From a virus, in the IMG/VR virus record IMGVR_UViG_3300043419_000224, positions 1 through 22,403 of that record: a DNA stretch of 22,403 bases. The stretch is one strand, 5' to 3'. Below the pieces are notes generated by a model. The model was not told the origin of the DNA. It did no database searches and saw only the letters and a list, made by a program, of their open reading frames with translations. The position numbers and the translations under genes are program-made. This document shows, in pieces, positions 1 to 8,205 of this stretch (position 1 is the stretch's first letter; each line of letters opens with the position of its first letter).

Positions 1-154
1 ATTTTCTTGCTTCTTCAATAGTTGCAAAGTTAGTTTCTTCGTCATCAATTAAAATCTTATCATCCTGTGTCTTTTCGATAAGATGATTGAAAGATCTGGT
101 GCTCTCAACGACACCAGACTTAGTGATAGATTTTAAAAACTGTGTATACAACAT
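1..154 (-). CDS. Prohead core protein, gp68-like (partial, 3' end outside window)
   Basis: An open frame starts with ATG at 154-152 and continues without a stop to the left edge, giving 51 residues that begin MLYTQFLKSITKSG and contain an acidic stretch around ILIDDEE. I do not recognise a diagnostic domain. The assignment to T4 gp68, a minor component of the internal scaffold (core) of the prohead, rests on position: T4 order is 20-67-68-21, and this frame follows the gp67-like gene by 9 bases. A weak ribosome-binding sequence (GAAGAG) lies upstream. T4 gp68 is 141 aa, so most of the protein would be outside the window. It could instead be another small head gene or the start of a protease-region gene. 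Confidence 0.5.
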   Translation of the reverse strand, partial: MLYTQFLKSITKSGVVESTRSFNHLIEKTQDDKILIDDEETNFATIEEARK

Positions 155-163
155 TAATTGATA

Positions 164-355
164 TCACTCTTCAGAAGGTGTTTCTTCTACGGATTGTTCT
201 TCAGCTTGATTGAACATAGATTGTGCAACTTCGATTCTTCTTGCATCAATCATTGGTGCTAGCTTCTCAGCCATAGCAGCTGAAAATGCTCTTTCTGTTT
301 CTACGGCATCGCCTTGGCTAATAGCGTAGATTAATTCGGTCGTAGTTTGGCTCAT
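164..355 (-). CDS. 67: Prohead core protein, gp67-like
   Basis: A 63-aa protein directly after the portal gene, 12 bases downstream. In T4 the 80-aa gp67 is an internal scaffold component that is cut up by the prohead protease during head maturation. The central segment AAMAEKLAPMIDARRIEVAQ followed by MF matches the amphipathic pattern I associate with small prohead core proteins of marine T4-like phages, and the C-terminus is very acidic (EEQSVEETPSEE). The start is supported by a good Shine-Dalgarno AGGAG about 6 bases upstream of the ATG. The assignment combines family resemblance and gene order; the protein is too short for a firm call from sequence alone. Confidence 0.65.
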   Translation of the reverse strand: MSQTTTELIYAISQGDAVETERAFSAAMAEKLAPMIDARRIEVAQSMFNQAEEQSVEETPSEE

Positions 356-367
356 ATAATTCTCCTA

Positions 368-2029
368 TTAATTTGGCCATGTGCCAGTTTTTAACTTGGT
401 CACTTTGCCTTTAGATTGTTCTTCATCTTGTTGTTCATCAGCACCAGCGTCCTGTTGATCAGGTGCTGGTTCATCTTGCGGTGCCTCTTGCTGCTGTGCA
501 GCTTGTGCGTCCATCATTGGTTGCTGCATAGCCACTTGAAGTTGTCCTTGTTGCTCTGCTTGCGCCATCTGTAATTCACGTTCATCTTCAATCTCAGAAG
601 CGATTTGTTCAAGTTCTTCATCATCCTGACGGAGAATGTTTCGCTTAACCCATGCTTGTGAATAATATTTTCCTACGAACGGATCAACTGTTTGTAACGA
701 ATTCAATCTTTGCATTAAAATCTCTTGATCTTTCAACTCAGAGAAGTGATTGTCTTCTAAGTAGTCATACTTTAATCTATATCTAATATCTTCCCACTCA
801 TCAGCAGAAATAATATTTTTAGCAATGAGTTGAACTCTTAGTGCTTCAGAAAATAATACGCTAAACTTTTTACGGAGTCTAACAATAAACTTGTTAAACT
901 TAACTTCGTCACGAGAAATTTCTTGTGAACGACCAATGCTGAATCCTTGTTGTGGTTGTAAACGAGAAACAGGCACATTCAGGGCATGGTAAAGTTTTCC
1001 TTGGAAGTATTCGATGTCTTGAATCTCGCCAAGGTTCTGTCCACCTGGAAGTGTAGTAATCTCAGTACCCTTACCACCTTCACGACGAGGCATCCAGAAG
1101 TCTTCCATCATAGAAAGATGGCGACGATCATCACGTGTTTCACCAGTAGTTGCATCGTAAACAATCTTGTTACGGAACTTGTTCATGATATCAGAAACAT
1201 ACTGCTCAGCTTTTAGCTTAGGTAAGTTACCAACATCAACGTAGAAAATACGACGTTCTGGTGCACGGCTAATGCGATAGATGACCAATGCGTCTTCGAT
1301 CATCTTTAATTGGTTGACTGGTTTGATAGCCTTATGTAAATAAGACATCATCATGCCAGTGTTCTGGTCTACATAACCAGAAGGAGCATACACTATAGAA
1401 TCAAGTGCTAATTTAACACCATTTGTAGATTGCTCAGTGATTCCTTTGTCGTTATAAAGATAGTACTCATCAATCTCTTTAACAACTTCAACTCCTTGTG
1501 GAGTCTTTTCTTTTTTGATATTTTTAATACGACGAATCTTACGTGGGTCAATGTAACGTAGTTCTACGATACCACCCTTAACATTATTTTCGTCAATAAG
1601 AATTTGATAATACAATCTTCCATCGATGTACCATGTACGGAAGATTTCATGTGCTCTTTCATCAAATTTTAAAGTGCGTAGGATATTATCAAATTCTTCT
1701 TTTATTTTGTTTTTAATATTAGAAGAAACTTTGACATCATCTAATTTGATTTCAATGCAACGTCTATCTTCGTCTGCTACGATTGCTTCGTTGACAATGT
1801 CTTCGATTGCACCATCGCAGTCAGAGTATTGAGAGACTTCACGATATCTACGAATAAGATCGTTTTCAGTCTTAATCGTACCTTCGATGTCTAGGACTGC
1901 ACCGTAATAACCACCAGCATTAACACCAGTGTTTATTACGGTTGCGCCTGACTCAACAGGACTTGGAGGTATTACGCTCGGCAAGTCCTGTTCTTTTTTA
2001 CGCTTTATTTCAAAGCCAAATAGTTGCAT
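368..2029 (-). CDS. 20: Portal vertex protein gp20
   Basis: A 553-aa protein (T4 gp20 is 524 aa) that as a dodecamer forms the unique head vertex through which DNA is packaged and ejected, and on which head assembly starts. The body has typical gp20 signatures: an early segment RYREVSQYSDCDGAIEDIVN, then IDPRKIRRIKNI, then ISRAPERRIFYVDVGNLP, then LNVPVSRLQP and RSQEISRDEVKFNKFI. The last ~80 residues are a low-complexity, Gln- and Asp/Glu-rich tail that is probably flexible and looks like an extension relative to the conserved core. The ribosome-binding site is weak (AGGG, about 10 bases before ATG), so expression may depend partly on the upstream gp19 gene 20 bases away. Gene order 19-20-67 supports the call. 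Confidence 0.96.
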   Translation of the reverse strand: MQLFGFEIKRKKEQDLPSVIPPSPVESGATVINTGVNAGGYYGAVLDIEGTIKTENDLIRRYREVSQYSDCDGAIEDIVNEAIVADEDRRCIEIKLDDVKVSSNIKNKIKEEFDNILRTLKFDERAHEIFRTWYIDGRLYYQILIDENNVKGGIVELRYIDPRKIRRIKNIKKEKTPQGVEVVKEIDEYYLYNDKGITEQSTNGVKLALDSIVYAPSGYVDQNTGMMMSYLHKAIKPVNQLKMIEDALVIYRISRAPERRIFYVDVGNLPKLKAEQYVSDIMNKFRNKIVYDATTGETRDDRRHLSMMEDFWMPRREGGKGTEITTLPGGQNLGEIQDIEYFQGKLYHALNVPVSRLQPQQGFSIGRSQEISRDEVKFNKFIVRLRKKFSVLFSEALRVQLIAKNIISADEWEDIRYRLKYDYLEDNHFSELKDQEILMQRLNSLQTVDPFVGKYYSQAWVKRNILRQDDEELEQIASEIEDERELQMAQAEQQGQLQVAMQQPMMDAQAAQQQEAPQDEPAPDQQDAGADEQQDEEQSKGKVTKLKTGTWPN

Positions 2030-2049
2030 AATGTAATAGCCCTAGTTTA

Positions 2050-2637
2050 TTATAGAGGGAATGTACCGATTGGAGTGTCAACAGAAACATTAACTCCGAA
2101 ACCAGCAGCAGCCCCAGTGTTCGATGTGAAGAAGTTAAAAGTAAACTCAACATCAAACATTTCAATAGCGTTTTGGGATTCAAAATCTAAACCAACTGCA
2201 GAGATGCTAGTTGGGTAAGCATCCACGAATTTGTATGATTTGATTGTAGCACCGTTACGATCTAACTGGTGCACGTTCAAGTCAACTTGGTAATCACGTG
2301 GATTAGTACGACCTGTAGTGGCGTTGTAATTCTGTACACCAGATTGCCACTGTTCCAATGCATTACGAATACCAAAAGAAGTATCGTTATAGATTGAAAT
2401 AGTCCATGGTTGGAATGTGCGCTCACCAGCAAAGTTAACAGGGCGACCACGATAGAGAACTGGGATGTTCTCTACAGTGGATGCTGGTAACTGAGCAGCT
2501 TTACACAGAAACTGTGCACGTTGTCCAGCAACAACACCCAATGTAACGTAAGACGGGAATGTTAATTCAACACGGAATTGATTAGGGCGTGCACCGCCAC
2601 CAATCATTTGCGCTTTAAAATCAGCAATATTTGCCAT
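2050..2637 (-). CDS. 19: Tail tube protein gp19
   Basis: A 195-aa protein (T4 gp19 is 163 aa) that stacks as hexameric rings to make the inner tube of the contractile tail. It begins MANIADFKAQM followed by GGGARPNQFRVELTFP, a pattern typical of gp19 in the T4 superfamily; LPASTVENIPVLYRGRPV and the following ERTFQPWTISIYND are further signatures of the tail-tube fold. The C-terminus TFNFFTSNTG is also typical. It lies between sheath (18) and portal (20) as in T4. A strong Shine-Dalgarno (AAGGAG, 6-7 bases from ATG) and a late-promoter-like box at 2660-2667 precede it, consistent with the need for many copies independent of the sheath transcript. Confidence 0.95.
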   Translation of the reverse strand: MANIADFKAQMIGGGARPNQFRVELTFPSYVTLGVVAGQRAQFLCKAAQLPASTVENIPVLYRGRPVNFAGERTFQPWTISIYNDTSFGIRNALEQWQSGVQNYNATTGRTNPRDYQVDLNVHQLDRNGATIKSYKFVDAYPTSISAVGLDFESQNAIEMFDVEFTFNFFTSNTGAAAGFGVNVSVDTPIGTFPL

Positions 2638-2659
2638 TTAATTCTCCTTTGTTCTTTCT

Positions 2660-2667
2660 TATTTATT
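2660..2667 (-). promoter_or_regulatory. Late-promoter-like box upstream of gp19
   Basis: On the minus strand this reads AATAAATA, one mismatch from the T4 late -10 consensus TATAAATA. It sits in the 36-base gap between the gp18 stop and gp19 start. If used as in T4, the transcript would start near 2654 and leave a ~17-base leader carrying the AAGGAG ribosome-binding site. The same octamer also occurs inside coding sequence (about 5430 and 21140), so only the position makes it credible. Confidence 0.5.
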
Positions 2668-2673
2668 CCCTAA

Positions 2674-4887
2674 TTACGCACCGATTTCTGCGAAGTTAAT
2701 AGCAGAACGAGCAGCAACGAAGTTAAGAGTGATAAAGTTGATAGAACGATTTGGCTTGATGAAGATATCAGCAATGAATTCATTGCGATCGATAACTTCG
2801 CCAGTGTTGTTAGACTCATCGCACTTAACACGGAAATCAGTGATACCACGGCGACCTTGTACATCACGCAAGAATGGTTCTACCAAGTTCTTGAACTGTG
2901 CACGAGTGAAGCTGTCGTTGAATTCGAACAACTGAAACTTAGCAGCAGTAGCAATTGATTTCTCAAGAACGATAAACAAGCGACGCACGTTGATACGATC
3001 GAACGCAGAAGGACGAGCCATCAGAGTCTTGTCGCCGAACAGAACAGTACCTTCTCCTGGGAAAGTAACAACTGGGTTAACACCGTTCTTGTAAAGTTCG
3101 TCACGTTGTGCTTTAGTTGGGTTGAATGCCAAACGAACAACATTCTTGATTTGACCACGATTCAGACCACCTGGAGAGAACCATGGGTCGTTAGTGTAGT
3201 CAGTACGAGCACACAGACCAGCAACGTCGCCGTTCAGTGGAACATAACGGTACTTGTCATTGTAGCGATCGTATTGGTATTTGTAACCAGAGTCAAGCAC
3301 AGCGTATGAAGTGCTTGGTAACGCATTGCGGTATGCAATAATAGCATTCTGCTCTGTTGATGTAGCACCAACGATTGGAGCGCCACCGCTGCTTTGTGGA
3401 GAGATGAAAGCTACGCAATCTAAACGATTTTCTACAACATTGCTGATAACAGAGTTAGCAACAGTAGTAGAAGCCTTACCTAAAAGGATCAAGCTAATAT
3501 CGTATGCTTCTGAGTTTTCGAACAAGCTAAACGCACTGGTTTTCTCGCCATCAGTCAATGAATAATCGTCAGCACCACCGCTAAAGTTACGGTTTACTGC
3601 AGCGTTCATGCTCTTGAATGCATTGTTTGCGGCTGGAGATCCCCATGCAACGCCTTGCTGTCCGACAGATGTTGTGTGATCCATCCACCAGATCCACTCA
3701 GAACGAGAGTTGATAACGTCCTTGTAGTAATTGTTTGTGCCGTCTGGTTTCTTAGCATCAGCAGCCTTAGAAACGAAAGCAAATTTTTCTAGGATAGAAC
3801 CAGCAACACCAGTGACACCACCATCACGGTCAAAAACGATGATGTGAAGTTCGTCGTTAGTTGAAGAATTTGATGCAGCGTATGTTGATGTACCAGGAGC
3901 AGCGTCAAATTCTTTAGCGCAGTTAATTTCTGCACCGTTGATAGTCACTGTCCAATTACTATATCTGGCAGAGTCTGCCATAGTAACGAATAAAGAGTTA
4001 CCTAGTCTACCTGGATACTTAGCAGCAAACTCACCAACGATACCAGCACCGTTAGCGTATTGCAACAGATAATCTTCACCGTTCTTGATCTTGATACCAG
4101 TACCAGTAGCAATAGTTGCAGTAGCAGTAGCAACTGTACCAGTTGGAGGTGCTGCGATAGTTACTGACGGAGCAGAAGTGTATCCAGAACCAGCTTGAAC
4201 GATATTAACACCAGTGATAGTAGATGTACCTAAAGTCACAGAGTTAACAACAGCACCGTTACCGTTACCAGAAATAGTAACAGTTGGAGTTGCTTTGTAA
4301 CCACTGCCACCATTAGTGATAGTAACACCACTGATTGCACCATTGGTGAACGAAGCAGTAGCAGTAGCGCCAGAGCCAGTGTCACCAGATGCAGGAGTGA
4401 TAGTGATTGTGGCTTCAGTGTAACCAGTCATGTTACCAGCTACAACGATAGCTGTAACAGCGCCACCAGAAAGAACTGCAGTACCAGTAGCAGTAGTGCC
4501 ACCATCAACGTCTGGAGCGCTGAAAGTGACTGCTGGGGCAAGAGCAGTAGAAACGTAACCAGAACCTGCTGTACCTACAGCAACTGCGGTCACACCACCT
4601 GTTGTAGAAGCAACCGCATTCAAGTGTCCAGCGTCTGCACGAACCAACAGTAGGTTATTTGTATAAGATAGGAAGTTTGCTGCTGTAAAGAAAGAGTCAA
4701 AGTTGCTGTCATTTGGTTTACCAAAACGACGAACTAATTCATTCTCAGAACTAACTGTAACTGGTTCCATAACTGGACCCCACTGGAATGCACCAGCGAA
4801 AGCACCAACAGAACTAGAAACGGCTGGAACGATAGAACTGAAATCTTTTTCTACGACTGCAACGCCTGGAGATAATTGAAACGGCAT
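2674..4887 (-). CDS. 18: Tail sheath protein gp18 with inserted GSGY-repeat region
   Basis: A 737-aa contractile sheath subunit (T4 gp18 is 659 aa). The N-terminus MPFQLSPGVAVVEKDFSSIV and segment GAFAGAFQWGPVMEP are classic phage sheath features. The C-terminal third has the conserved sheath core: CARTDYTNDPWFSPGG, GQIKNVVRLAFNPTKAQRD, GDKTLMARPSAFDRINVRRL and LEKSIATAAKFQLFEFND. Residues ~93-265 hold a glycine-, threonine- and alanine-rich region with three GSGY motifs (at about 108, 194 and 233) and a related TGY at about 154, each followed by a beta-strand pattern such as TPTVTISG or APSVTIA. It probably forms surface-exposed beta domains on the tail. The start is backed by AAGGAG upstream, and a late-promoter-like box plus a leader hairpin precede it. 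Confidence 0.96.
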   Translation of the reverse strand: MPFQLSPGVAVVEKDFSSIVPAVSSSVGAFAGAFQWGPVMEPVTVSSENELVRRFGKPNDSNFDSFFTAANFLSYTNNLLLVRADAGHLNAVASTTGGVTAVAVGTAGSGYVSTALAPAVTFSAPDVDGGTTATGTAVLSGGAVTAIVVAGNMTGYTEATITITPASGDTGSGATATASFTNGAISGVTITNGGSGYKATPTVTISGNGNGAVVNSVTLGTSTITGVNIVQAGSGYTSAPSVTIAAPPTGTVATATATIATGTGIKIKNGEDYLLQYANGAGIVGEFAAKYPGRLGNSLFVTMADSARYSNWTVTINGAEINCAKEFDAAPGTSTYAASNSSTNDELHIIVFDRDGGVTGVAGSILEKFAFVSKAADAKKPDGTNNYYKDVINSRSEWIWWMDHTTSVGQQGVAWGSPAANNAFKSMNAAVNRNFSGGADDYSLTDGEKTSAFSLFENSEAYDISLILLGKASTTVANSVISNVVENRLDCVAFISPQSSGGAPIVGATSTEQNAIIAYRNALPSTSYAVLDSGYKYQYDRYNDKYRYVPLNGDVAGLCARTDYTNDPWFSPGGLNRGQIKNVVRLAFNPTKAQRDELYKNGVNPVVTFPGEGTVLFGDKTLMARPSAFDRINVRRLFIVLEKSIATAAKFQLFEFNDSFTRAQFKNLVEPFLRDVQGRRGITDFRVKCDESNNTGEVIDRNEFIADIFIKPNRSINFITLNFVAARSAINFAEIGA

Positions 4888-4918
4888 TGTAATTCTCCTT
4901 GTTAATAAGTTTTACCTT

Positions 4919-4936
4919 TAGACAATTTCATGTCTA
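4919..4936 (-). promoter_or_regulatory. Stem-loop at predicted 5' end of gp18 transcript
   Basis: A perfect 6-bp inverted repeat (TAGACA / TGTCTA) with a 6-base loop. If the box at 4942-4949 is used with T4 late spacing, +1 would fall on 4936, the first base of the stem, so the mRNA would begin with this hairpin. A 5'-terminal hairpin could protect the transcript from decay; that role is inferred. Confidence 0.45.
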
Positions 4937-4941
4937 CATTT

Positions 4942-4949
4942 TATTTAGT
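4942..4949 (-). promoter_or_regulatory. Late-promoter-like box upstream of gp18
   Basis: Minus strand reads ACTAAATA (6 of 8 matches to TATAAATA, with the TAAATA core intact) in the 75-base gap between the gp17 stop and gp18 start. The same ACTAAATA occurs upstream of the 750-aa fibre (15424-15431) and the 320-aa protein (22005-22012). The distance to the start codon (~55 bases) nearly equals that of the 750-aa fibre (~57 bases). Confidence 0.5.
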
Positions 4950-4962
4950 TTTTTCACGATTT

Positions 4963-6540
4963 CTAGAAGTTTAAGGGAGGTTTTTCTGGACCGCCATCAT
5001 CATAGAATCCGAATGGGGTCAGTTCTTCCTCAATAGCTAGCATCTGCTTTTCGTACATGACCTTCCTTAGATTTATGTTATTAAGGTCTTTAAAGTAAGA
5101 ATTTGTTGTTAACCATCCAAATAGAACTAGTGGCATAACTAAATCGTCATGATATCCTTCGTCCGCTTCGTACGATCCTTTTTTCTCAATAAATGTAGAA
5201 ATTTCAGAGATCGTATCAGCGTCTTGCACTAGCAACTTGTTTTCTTCGACAAGTGCTTTAAAGTTGTGACAACCGATTCGTTTAATTTTCTTATCAGTGT
5301 TCACACCCAATTGGGTCTTACCACCACCAAAACCACCAGAAACTGTTTGTCCTAGTGCATGGCGTGTTACGAACAATATGTTTTCATATTCCATCTCAGA
5401 ATATAGAATGTGGGCTACTTGCTCAGATATATTTATTTCCAATAAAACCCACGCATTATTATAATCAGTTCCAACCTTGTAGATGATGTTAGGATACAAC
5501 AGTGGACTGATCTCGTTATTTCTGTATTTGGCTACAATCCTGTAGGGGATTTCCGTTATGTCGATAACTTGGAATGCAGAGTAATCTCCACCTACACCCT
5601 TTGCAATGTCTGCAATTAAGCAGTAAGTATGATTAGCTTGCGGCTCGACATAAATGTCCAGACCTTCTTTCTGGTGAATGATAGCTTCTGGACTCATCTT
5701 AGCAATACAGTCGGCACGAACTAGAGTCAGAGAAGAACCCAAGAAGTTACATAAAACTTCCTGTGTGAACTTCAATTCACCCAGCGCTGCTTTCTGTTCT
5801 GCTGCCCATGCTTCATCACGACCTGGAATCTCCCAGTAAGGAATGAACAGTGGAACGAATCCGTTACGACCCTTTTCAGCGTCAGTCCAAAACTTCCAGA
5901 AGTGGTTGTAACCTAGTGGAGTTGAAGACAGTAGAATCTTAGTGGTCTGACCAGCAGAAATAGTTGGGTAAACAGAAGTGAAGAATTCTTCAGCCACGTT
6001 GTTTGGGATGATCGCAGCTTCGTCAACGTATAGTAAGTTTACAGACTTACCACGAATACCAGATTTACCAGTCGCAGCTGTGAATACCTTAGAGCCATTC
6101 TCTAATTCGATGTCACCTTTGTTCCAAGTAAGAACACCTTGTTGCATCCACTTTGGAAGCATTTCGTACATGGTTTGGTAACGATCCAAAACTTCACGTG
6201 CAGCGTCTTTCTTGTTGGCAAGAATAGCTACAGTTTTGTTTGGTTGGAACAGAGTATACCAAAGAATGTAAGCAGCAGATGTAGTAGTCTTACCTTGCTG
6301 ACGACCTTCCATAAGAATCACACGACGATTGTTATGGATGATATCAACTTTTTTCTTTTGGCAATCGTATAGTTTAAATAACTTAAGACCAAAGTCCAAA
6401 GTTACGATGTAGCAATAGTTTTCAATAAAGTAAATTGGATCTTGAGAACATTTGATAAACTCTTGAATGTTCTCTTGAGTGAATTGTACTTGAACTCCAG
6501 CTGCTTTTAAGTTGGAGTTGCTATTATAAATTTCAGCCAT
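4963..6540 (-). CDS. 17: Large terminase subunit gp17 (packaging ATPase-nuclease)
   Basis: A 525-aa motor protein (T4 gp17 is 610 aa) that docks on the portal, pumps DNA into the prohead and cuts the concatemer. The ATPase domain shows Walker A GRQQGKTT at residues 79-86, Walker B LLYVDEAA near 169-176 with catalytic Asp-Glu 173-174, and coupling motif LLSSTPLG near 203-210. The nuclease domain shows IADIAKGVGGDYSA with Asp311, LLEIN with Glu368, and YHDDLVMP with Asp465/466. The Asp311-Glu368 spacing of 57 equals that of the T4 catalytic pair Asp401-Glu458 as I recall it. The start overlaps no gene but is 2 bases from the gp15 stop with only a weak, distant ribosome site, suggesting coupling. 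No gp16 frame precedes it. Confidence 0.97.
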   Translation of the reverse strand: MAEIYNSNSNLKAAGVQVQFTQENIQEFIKCSQDPIYFIENYCYIVTLDFGLKLFKLYDCQKKKVDIIHNNRRVILMEGRQQGKTTTSAAYILWYTLFQPNKTVAILANKKDAAREVLDRYQTMYEMLPKWMQQGVLTWNKGDIELENGSKVFTAATGKSGIRGKSVNLLYVDEAAIIPNNVAEEFFTSVYPTISAGQTTKILLSSTPLGYNHFWKFWTDAEKGRNGFVPLFIPYWEIPGRDEAWAAEQKAALGELKFTQEVLCNFLGSSLTLVRADCIAKMSPEAIIHQKEGLDIYVEPQANHTYCLIADIAKGVGGDYSAFQVIDITEIPYRIVAKYRNNEISPLLYPNIIYKVGTDYNNAWVLLEINISEQVAHILYSEMEYENILFVTRHALGQTVSGGFGGGKTQLGVNTDKKIKRIGCHNFKALVEENKLLVQDADTISEISTFIEKKGSYEADEGYHDDLVMPLVLFGWLTTNSYFKDLNNINLRKVMYEKQMLAIEEELTPFGFYDDGGPEKPPLNF

Positions 6541-6542
6541 TA

Positions 6543-7286
6543 TTAAAAGTTATCTTCCCAATTTTCAGTATTAACTGTAGCAGTAGTCGTGTCGCCTTCG
6601 GCAGTGTAAATTCTTGTAGCTGTATAATCTTCTTTTAAACCAACATTAGCGTATACAGTATCGATAACATTTTTACCAGAAACTGGTCCAAACAAGCTAG
6701 TCTTTAATGTAAAGTTTAATGTGTGGGTCACAAAACGACGAGTCTGGAAATCACCATCATACTCATCTACAACTGACACACTATTTAACACGATTGGAAC
6801 GTCTAGTTTTACGTTCATCTCTGGGACAGTGTTAACTGTCAGCGTGTACTCTGGAGTGAATGTTGGTAATATCTGCTCTATGATTTGCAGACCATCTTCT
6901 TGGGTCTTGGTCAATACATACAGAGATATTTCTATATTGTACGGAACAGGACTGTACATAAATGTCTTTGATGAAGTACCGTCACCACATTCGATTTTCT
7001 GCATGCGGTTTAGTTTTCTCATCGAATCATATGAGTATCCAGTGATCTCAAAAGACATTCTTGGTAAAGAAACATAGGTATTGTTTTCAAGATTAGGATC
7101 TTGCTCGATACGAACTAACCATTTTTCTTTTGGAGCATATGCCAGTGGAACTTGTAATCTCTGGATCGTAGTTCCATTCACAGAGTCGCCTTGTTTACGA
7201 TCAATGTAGATGTCGCTAAACAAACGACCAAAAGCTACAATGCTCTTGCGAATAATTCCATGATAAAATACATTATTGTTAAGCAT
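6543..7286 (-). CDS. 15: Tail sheath stabilisation/completion protein gp15
   Basis: A 247-aa protein (T4 gp15 is 272 aa) that caps the finished tail as a hexamer and joins it to the neck. The N-terminal pattern MLNNNVFYHGIIRKSIVAFG and following LFSDIYIDR, then RIEQDPNL, LPRMSFEITGYSYDSMRKLN and PVPYNIEISLYVLTKTQEDG are strong gp15 features, as is the position between 14 and 17. The ATG shares one base with the gp14 stop (TAATG), with AGGTG upstream, so it is translationally coupled to gp14. The shorter length compared with T4 is not accompanied by any visible damage. Confidence 0.93.
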   Translation of the reverse strand: MLNNNVFYHGIIRKSIVAFGRLFSDIYIDRKQGDSVNGTTIQRLQVPLAYAPKEKWLVRIEQDPNLENNTYVSLPRMSFEITGYSYDSMRKLNRMQKIECGDGTSSKTFMYSPVPYNIEISLYVLTKTQEDGLQIIEQILPTFTPEYTLTVNTVPEMNVKLDVPIVLNSVSVVDEYDGDFQTRRFVTHTLNFTLKTSLFGPVSGKNVIDTVYANVGLKEDYTATRIYTAEGDTTTATVNTENWEDNF

Positions 7287-8203
7287 TAGTCACCTACCTC
7301 GCCGAATGGGTTAGTCTCACTAAACAGTATATCAGTGGCTTCTTCTTTAAATTTATTGTTGTCACCAAACGACTCGACTCTGTCGATATCTGATTCGATG
7401 ACGGATGCTGCCTGAGCACCGCTACCGCCACCACCCGTTAAAGTGATGACTGGTGCAGTTTGATATCTCTCACCACCATTTGTTACTTCGATAGAAACAA
7501 CTTTACCAGCAGTAGACCCTGAACCAAGAACCGCTGTGGCTGTTGCGCCTAGTCCGCTGCTTGATGTGAATACAACTGTTGGAGCAGATGTGTAACCACT
7601 TCCTTGAGCAGTCACATTAATTTTAGTAACTTGCCCATAAGGTGTTCTTGTTGTATTCGTTGTGAAAGTCTTGAGAGATTCAAACGCATCGATCTCTTTA
7701 ATACCTGTATCAATGCGCTCAGAACTATATTGAAACAGCTCAACTTGTAGTTTGTAAACATATAGTTTACCAAGTTGATAGAATGGATCTTGGTGTTTGA
7801 CAAACTTAATCTCAAACAAACCTTTTGTTAATGGGAAATAAATTAAGTCCCCTTCGTTTGGTCTATTCGGTAGAGTTGTTGCACCATAACGACCGACTAA
7901 CTGTTCCCATCGACGACGAGCAACTACTAGCGTAGCAGACTGCTCCATCATTAAACCAAACTTTTGAATGAATGCACCTTGTCCGTCTAGAGAATCTACG
8001 TTTTCAAAGTACATCTCGATAGGAAAGGATGTTTTAAACTCAGATAATCTATCCTCTCCAAGAATGTTGTCTTTAGAAACTAAAGTTCTTGGGATGTAGA
8101 AAAACTCTTGACCATAAATCTTTAAAGATTCGATGATCAAGTCTTCGACTAGATACTGTTCATTTCTCGTACCGTGAGAAAAATAAACATTTACTGTTGA
8201 CAT
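7286..8203 (-). CDS. 14: Neck protein gp14 with inserted GSGY module
   Basis: A 305-aa protein (T4 gp14 is 256 aa) that with gp13 forms the neck joining head and tail. The first ~175 residues carry the family pattern: VNVYFSHGTRNEQYLVEDLI, EFFYIPRTLV, PIEMYFENVDSLDGQG, then DLIYFPLTKGLFEIKFVKH and LYVYKLQVELFQYSSERIDT. Residues ~191-272 are a glycine- and alanine-rich region with GSGYTSAPTVVF near 201 and a second unit NGGERYQTAPVITLTGGG near 242, after which the C-terminus resumes with FKEEATDILFSETNPFGEVGD. This module resembles the one in the sheath protein and accounts for the extra length. The gene starts 2 bases after the gp13 stop with AGGA at suitable spacing. Confidence 0.93.
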   Translation of the reverse strand: MSTVNVYFSHGTRNEQYLVEDLIIESLKIYGQEFFYIPRTLVSKDNILGEDRLSEFKTSFPIEMYFENVDSLDGQGAFIQKFGLMMEQSATLVVARRRWEQLVGRYGATTLPNRPNEGDLIYFPLTKGLFEIKFVKHQDPFYQLGKLYVYKLQVELFQYSSERIDTGIKEIDAFESLKTFTTNTTRTPYGQVTKINVTAQGSGYTSAPTVVFTSSSGLGATATAVLGSGSTAGKVVSIEVTNGGERYQTAPVITLTGGGGSGAQAASVIESDIDRVESFGDNNKFKEEATDILFSETNPFGEVGD

Positions 8204-8205
8204 TA

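Noticed and set aside
5428-5440. AATAAATA inside gp17 (and similar near 21140) as late promoters
   Set aside because: They lie deep in coding sequence with no following gene start; they show that this octamer also occurs by chance in this AT-rich DNA.
6721-7077. Plus-strand open frame of 118 aa opposite gp15
   Set aside because: It fully overlaps a well supported gp15 gene, has Cys/Ser-rich unnatural composition, and has no upstream ribosome site.
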